DNA from: Mycobacterium sp. NBC_00419 | Lineage (GTDB): Bacteria > Actinomycetota > Actinomycetes > Mycobacteriales > Mycobacteriaceae | DNA length: 64,000 nucleotides | Reading direction: 5' to 3' | Assembly (NCBI RefSeq): GCF_036023875.1 | Contig: NZ_CP107931.1 | Span: 2,852,001-2,916,000 of the forward strand | Part shown: piece by piece, positions 58,364 through 64,000 of the stretch | How the letters are laid out: the number at the start of each line of letters is the position of its first letter | How positions within the stretch are numbered: position 1 is the first letter of the stretch | Notes under the pieces: generated by a model | Database searches by the model: none | What the model was told of the DNA's origin: nothing | Seen by the model: only the letters and a program-made list of their open reading frames with translations | Position numbers and translations under genes: made by a program

Positions 58364-59166
58364 ACCGGGTGGGACGATGGGCGCTGCTGGGCGCCTTCGC
58401 GGTGTTCTTCCTGTTTCCGCTCTACGCGATGGCGGATTTCAGTACCCGCAACCTGATTCACGGCGGCCGCACTCTGCAGGCGTGGAAGAACCTGGTGCAG
58501 AACGAGATGCTGTACCAGGCCATCGTGATCTCGCTGCTGCTGGCGGCGTTCACCGTCGTGCTGATGCTGGTGATCCTGGTACCGACGATGATCTGGGTGC
58601 GGTTGCGCGCACCGTGGGGCAGGCGGCTGGTGGAGTTCCTGTGCCTGCTGCCGCTGACCATCCCGGCCCTGGTGGTCGTGGTCGGACTGCGCAACGTCTA
58701 CCTCTGGGTGGTCTACTTCTTCGGCGAGTCGGCACTGACCCTGACGTTTGTCTACGTGGTTCTGGTGCTGCCGTTCGCGTACCGGTCCATCGACGCGGCA
58801 CTCTCCTCGATCGACCTGAAAACCCTTGCCGAAGCGGCCCGTTCGCTCGGTGCGGGCTGGGCTACCACCATCGTGCGAGTCATTGTGCCCAACATCTGGT
58901 CGGGCATCCTGTCGGCGGCGTTCATCTCGATCGCCGTGGTGCTCGGCGAGTACACCGTCGCCTCGCTGAGCGGGTATCAGAACCTGCAGGTCGTCATCGT
59001 CGCGATCGGTAAGAGCGACGGGCCGACGTCGGTCGCGGCCTCGCTGGCCACGCTGGTGTTCGGCTTCGCGCTGTTGCTGATCCTGTCGCTGGTGACCCGC
59101 GGCCGACACCACAACGCGGCCGTTGTCGCGCCCACACCGGTGAGCACTCGGAAGGGACAGGAATGA
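58360..59166 (+). CDS. ABC importer permease (PotC-like)
   Basis: 268 residues from GTG 58360, overlapping the previous stop; GTG 58351 is an alternative. About six membrane segments. EAA loop TLAEAARSLGAGWATTIVRV. Typical second permease. Its TGA overlaps the ATPase start by 4 nt. Confidence 0.9.
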   Translation: MNRVGRWALLGAFAVFFLFPLYAMADFSTRNLIHGGRTLQAWKNLVQNEMLYQAIVISLLLAAFTVVLMLVILVPTMIWVRLRAPWGRRLVEFLCLLPLTIPALVVVVGLRNVYLWVVYFFGESALTLTFVYVVLVLPFAYRSIDAALSSIDLKTLAEAARSLGAGWATTIVRVIVPNIWSGILSAAFISIAVVLGEYTVASLSGYQNLQVVIVAIGKSDGPTSVAASLATLVFGFALLLILSLVTRGRHHNAAVVAPTPVSTRKGQE

Positions 59167-60215
59167 CCCGCAACGGCGTTGCCGTCGACTTCATCGATGT
59201 GACAAGGGTATACGGCACCGTGCGCGCCCTGGACGGGCTGACCCTGCACCTCGAACCCGGCGAGATGGTCGCACTGCTGGGCCCATCCGGGTGCGGCAAG
59301 ACCACCGCGCTGCGCATCCTGGCAGGCCTGGATGAGCCGACCTCGGGATCGGTGACCGTCGACGCCCACGACATCACCGACGTGGCCCCCAACAAGCGGG
59401 ACATGGGGATGGTGTTCCAGGCCTACAGCCTGTTTCCACACCTCACGGTTCTCGACAACGTCGCCTTCGGGCTCAAACTGCGTGGCCACGACAAGCGCGA
59501 TCGCACCGACAAGGCCGCCGACATGCTCGATCTGGTGGGGCTCGGCGAGCATAAACACAAGTACGCCAGCCAGCTTTCCGGCGGGCAGCAGCAGCGCGTC
59601 GCCCTGGCCCGGGCACTGGCGATCCAGCCGCGTGTGTTGCTCCTCGACGAGCCGCTCTCGGCGCTGGATGCCAAGGTGCGTGCCCAATTGCGCGACGAGA
59701 TCCGCCGGGTTCAGCTCGAGGTGGGCACCACGACGTTGTTCGTCACCCACGACCAGGAGGAGGCGTTGGCGGTTGCCGACCGGGTGGGGGTGATGAGCCA
59801 GGGCCGCCTCGAGCAGATCGGCGCGCCGTCGGACGTCTACGCCCGGCCCTCGACACCGTTCGTCGCCGAATTCGTCGGCCTCAACAACAGACTCGACACC
59901 GAGGTGTCCGGGGGACGCGCCCACGTGCTCGGCGACGCGTTACCGGTTGCGGCCGGCTCGATTACGAGTGGACGCGGTGTCGCGCTGGTGCGACCGGAAT
60001 CGGTGACGGTCACCGCGGACCCGTCGGGAGACGCGCAGGTGGTGTCCGTGTCGTTCCTGGGCCCGATCTCCCTGGTGCACTGCACCCTGGCCGACGGCGC
60101 CCGGATCATCGCCCAGATCGCCAGCGCCCACACCCGCGACCTGAGCCCGGGCACCCGGGTCACCGTCGGCGTCGAACAGACCTCGGTGCTGGTGGTGTCC
60201 GGCGTCACCGGCTGA
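59163..60215 (+). CDS. ABC importer ATPase (PotA/FbpC-like)
   Basis: 350 residues. Walker A LLGPSGCGKTTALRILAGLD, Q-loop GMVFQAYSLF, signature YASQLSGGQQQRVALARALA, Walker B VLLLDEPLSALDAKV, switch His FVTHDQEEALAVADR, then a C-terminal TOBE-like regulatory domain from about 240. It energises the two permeases. Fourth gene of the importer. Confidence 0.93.
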   Translation: MTRNGVAVDFIDVTRVYGTVRALDGLTLHLEPGEMVALLGPSGCGKTTALRILAGLDEPTSGSVTVDAHDITDVAPNKRDMGMVFQAYSLFPHLTVLDNVAFGLKLRGHDKRDRTDKAADMLDLVGLGEHKHKYASQLSGGQQQRVALARALAIQPRVLLLDEPLSALDAKVRAQLRDEIRRVQLEVGTTTLFVTHDQEEALAVADRVGVMSQGRLEQIGAPSDVYARPSTPFVAEFVGLNNRLDTEVSGGRAHVLGDALPVAAGSITSGRGVALVRPESVTVTADPSGDAQVVSVSFLGPISLVHCTLADGARIIAQIASAHTRDLSPGTRVTVGVEQTSVLVVSGVTG

Positions 60216-60298
60216 GTGGTTTGACCGCGCGTCCGTCGAGGTACCCGAAGAGAGCTCGGGCCAACACTGGTCAGGACGTCAACGGAAAGGGGTTGCTC

Positions 60299-60472
60299 AT
60301 GAGCGCCTCAGACAAGATCTCGAACAAAGTCGACGACCTCGGAGGTAAGGCCAAAGAGGGTCTCGGCAAGGTGTCAGGCGACAAGAGCACCGAGAACGAG
60401 GGCAAGCTCGATCAGGCGAAGTCGAGCCTGAAGGACGCCGGCGAGAAGGTCAAGGACGCCTTCAAGAAGTAA
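60299..60472 (+). CDS. CsbD family stress protein
   Basis: 57 residues: DKISNKVDDLGGKAKEGLGK and KLDQAKSSLKDAGEKVKDAF, two repeats of the CsbD motif in a highly charged, helix-forming protein. CsbD proteins are general-stress proteins of unknown mechanism, often SigF-dependent in mycobacteria. GAAAGGGG lies before ATG 60299. No SigF promoter could be placed with confidence. Confidence 0.88.
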   Translation: MSASDKISNKVDDLGGKAKEGLGKVSGDKSTENEGKLDQAKSSLKDAGEKVKDAFKK

Positions 60473-60607
60473 GTGCTTGCGCGCGTGGCGGGTTGGCCGA
60501 CGCGGCGGTTCGCCGCCGAGGCCCAACCCGCCACGACTGCTGCCCGGTACCGGGCGACCCAAACAAAACCGGGTGTACCGGGCCGGCGCGGAGGTAGCTT
60601 GTCGTCC

Positions 60608-61075
60608 ATGAGCGAGACGAACTTTGCCGAGCAGGAACGTGGCCGCATCGAGGCGGAACTCGCCGACCTGCGGCAGCGACGCGATCAGTTGCGAGCCGAG
60701 ATCGAGGGCGACGCCGACACCGTCGGCGACCGCGGTGACGCCGCCGACGCACTGCAGCGCGCCGAGGACCTGGGCGGCCTTGACGAGCAGATCAGCCGGC
60801 TGGCCTGGCTGCTGGCGGGCGGCAACGCCGACGTCGCCGGGCAGCTGCCCAACGGCACCGAGGTCGAGATCCGCTTTCCCGGCGAAGAACCGGTGCGCAT
60901 GCGGGTGATCAATTTCCTCGAAGAGACCCCGGCAGGCAAGGAAGACAGCACCCTGACCGCCGACAGTCCGCTGGGCCTGGCCCTGTTCGGCCGCACGGCC
61001 GGTGAGACCGTCGTGTACTCGACTCCGCGTGGTGAACTGCAGGTCGAGCTGCTGGCCATCGAGTTGCCGAAGTAG
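60608..61075 (+). CDS. GreA/GreB-family protein (Rv3788-like)
   Basis: 155 residues. N-terminal coiled coil (EQERGRIEAELADLRQRRDQ) whose tip carries acidic DADTVGDRGD, then the FKBP-like domain with VRMRVINFLEETPAGKEDST and ADSPLGLALFGRTAGETVVY. Gre factors enter the RNA polymerase secondary channel. The size and shape match M. tuberculosis Rv3788, a Gre-fold protein reported to inhibit rather than assist polymerase. ATG 60608; GGAGG is about 13 nt upstream. Confidence 0.87.
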   Translation: MSETNFAEQERGRIEAELADLRQRRDQLRAEIEGDADTVGDRGDAADALQRAEDLGGLDEQISRLAWLLAGGNADVAGQLPNGTEVEIRFPGEEPVRMRVINFLEETPAGKEDSTLTADSPLGLALFGRTAGETVVYSTPRGELQVELLAIELPK

Positions 61076-61138
61076 GTTGCCGGGCCGCCCGACTGCCGTG
61101 ACACACTCACGACACAACGGTGTCGATGCGGAGGTGCG

Positions 61139-62113
61139 ATGCGGGCTATCAGAGTGACCGAGCTGGGCGGACCGGAGTCGGTGCAGGTTGTCGAGATCGA
61201 CGAACCCATCGCCGACGGCGGCATCGTGGTCGACGTCCACGCCGCGGGTGTGGCCTTCCCCGACGCCCTGTTGACCCGCGGGCTCTATCAATACAAACCC
61301 GAACTGCCGTTCACCCTCGGCGCCGAGATCGCCGGTGTGGTGCGCTCGGCGCCCGCCGATGCCCCGGTGCAGCCCGGTCAGCGAGTGGCGGGGCTGACCC
61401 TGATCACCGGCGCGATGGCCGAGACGGCGGTGCTGACACCCGATCGCGCGTTCCCGCTGCCCGACAACGTCAGCTTCGAAGCCGGCGCGGGCCTGCTGTT
61501 CAACGACCTGACGGTGTACTTCGCGCTGACCGAACGTGGCCGGCTGGCCGAGGGTGAGTCCGTGCTGGTGCACGGCGCGGCCGGCGGGATCGGCACCTCG
61601 ACGCTGCGGCTGGCCCCCGCGCTGGGTGCGAGCAGGGTCATCGCGGTCGTCAGCACTGAGGACAAAGCCGAGGTCGCCCGGGCCGCCGGCGCCACCGACG
61701 TCGTCCTGGCCGACGGATTCAAGGACGCGGTCGCCGAACTCACGGGCGGCAAAGGCGTCGACATCGTGATGGACCCCGTCGGCGGCGACCGCTTCACCGA
61801 CTCGCTGCGCTCGCTGGCCCCCGGTGGGCGGCTTCTGGTGGTCGGCTTCACCGGCGGCGAGATCCCCACCGTGAAGGTCAACCGCCTGCTGCTGAACAAC
61901 ATCGACGTCGTCGGCGTCGGCTGGGGTGCCTGGACGCTGAGCCACCCCGGTGCACTCGCCGAACAGTGGCAGGGCCTGGCCGCCCTGCTCACCTCCGGCA
62001 AGCTGGCGGCGCCTGCGCCCGAGGTCTACCCCTTCGAGCAGGCCGCCGAGGCGGTGGCTTCCCTGGAGAACCGCACCGCCAAGGGCAAGGTCGTCGTCCG
62101 CGTGCGCGACTAG
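61139..62113 (+). CDS. fadB4: NADPH:quinone oxidoreductase, FadB4
   Basis: 324 residues of the quinone oxidoreductase branch of the MDR superfamily: MRAIRVTELGGPESVQVVEI, GVAFPDALLTRGLYQY, GAEIAGVVRSAPADAP, nucleotide motif VLVHGAAGGIGTSTLRLAPA, and VKVNRLLLNNIDVVGVGWGA. It closely resembles M. tuberculosis FadB4 (Rv3141, 323 residues). No zinc ligands. GGAGG lies 5 nt before ATG 61139. Followed by a strong hairpin. Confidence 0.9.
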   Translation: MRAIRVTELGGPESVQVVEIDEPIADGGIVVDVHAAGVAFPDALLTRGLYQYKPELPFTLGAEIAGVVRSAPADAPVQPGQRVAGLTLITGAMAETAVLTPDRAFPLPDNVSFEAGAGLLFNDLTVYFALTERGRLAEGESVLVHGAAGGIGTSTLRLAPALGASRVIAVVSTEDKAEVARAAGATDVVLADGFKDAVAELTGGKGVDIVMDPVGGDRFTDSLRSLAPGGRLLVVGFTGGEIPTVKVNRLLLNNIDVVGVGWGAWTLSHPGALAEQWQGLAALLTSGKLAAPAPEVYPFEQAAEAVASLENRTAKGKVVVRVRD

Positions 62114-62122
62114 CACCCCGAG

Positions 62123-62171
62123 TGGCCACTTACTGCACGCCAAACTCGCTCCAGCGTGCGATAAGTGGCCA
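62123..62171 (+). terminator. Long two-part hairpin between fadB4 and treS
   Basis: Outer arms TGGCCACTTA and TAAGTGGCCA (10 bp), an internal CT/GA bulge, inner arms GCACGC and GCGTGC (6 bp), and a 13-nt loop. It starts 9 bp after the fadB4 stop. It could terminate fadB4, or be a mobile palindromic repeat. No U-tract follows. It ends about 65 bp before treS. Confidence 0.6.
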
Positions 62172-62236
62172 TTGGCGTTGCAATGTAGGTGCTTTGCGAC
62201 GATTCGGTTCGGCCAGTGTGGGGTAGTGAAACGTAG

Positions 62237-63987
<1,751 letters not shown>

Positions 63988-63991
<4 letters not shown>

Positions 63992-64000
63992 GTTCGGCGC
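63988..64000 (+). CDS. Start of downstream gene, probably maltokinase (mak)
   Basis: ATG 63988 overlaps the treS stop, with GGAGGAG 5 nt upstream; it reads M-S-S-A and leaves the window. In mycobacteria the gene after treS is mak (pep2), so that identity is inferred from synteny only. Four codons cannot confirm it. Confidence 0.5.

Overview
The window looks like chromosomal DNA from a mycobacterium, probably a fast-growing Mycolicibacterium-type species. The evidence is high GC with frequent GTG starts, a WhiB, several F420-dependent LLM-family oxidoreductases, a mycofactocin-type SDR, an MCE protein, three P450s, a 3-ketosteroid 9-alpha-hydroxylase, FadB4 and TreS. Coding density is very high, and many genes overlap by 4 nt (ATGA/GTGA). 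I saw no rRNA, tRNA, CRISPR array, insertion sequence or prophage.

Layout. 0-6.8 kb: the start of an EVE-domain gene, a small membrane protein, a DUF4242-like protein, a large LAL/LuxR regulator and a membrane patatin; the last three each have a CAGGGA-type palindrome upstream. 6.8-8.7 kb: a TetR gene divergent from kshA, around a perfect 20-bp palindrome. 8.7-13.2 kb: a whiB5 / XRE / NlpC-P60 / DUF4226 x2 / EspC-like / EspD-H-like block with the gene order of M. tuberculosis Rv0022c-Rv0028. 13.3-16.9 kb: housekeeping and hypothetical genes on the minus strand (LipE-like hydrolase, nitrobindin, VOC protein, methyltransferase, STAS protein). 17.1-28.4 kb: D-aminoacylase-type amidohydrolase, rhomboid protease, secreted protein, lutABC for lactate oxidation, kup, an FAD monooxygenase, an SDR and a zinc-type ADH.

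28.4-40.4 kb is a metabolic island. A plus-strand operon (P450, 3Fe-4S ferredoxin, two-barrel protein, second P450, molybdopterin oxidoreductase) converges with a minus-strand operon (TetR, second molybdopterin oxidoreductase, acyl-CoA synthetase, small protein), and a third unit (TetR, LLM oxidoreductase) diverges from the P450s. Two inverted repeats at the regulator starts are good operator candidates. The substrate is unknown.

40.4-50.2 kb: membrane adenylate cyclase, LLM/SDR pair, DUF1275 protein, mycofactocin SDR, an acyl-CoA synthetase under a KstR-like box, a DHA2 drug exporter with a divergent TetR, and another LLM oxidoreductase. 50.2-56.2 kb: an orphan MceA-like protein, GDSL hydrolase, TetR, a CYP138-like P450 with two tandem operator-like repeats, and small proteins. 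56.3-60.2 kb: a complete four-gene ABC importer of the PotABCD/iron type. 60.3-64 kb: CsbD, a GreA-like factor, fadB4, a strong intergenic hairpin, treS and the first codons of the probable maltokinase gene.
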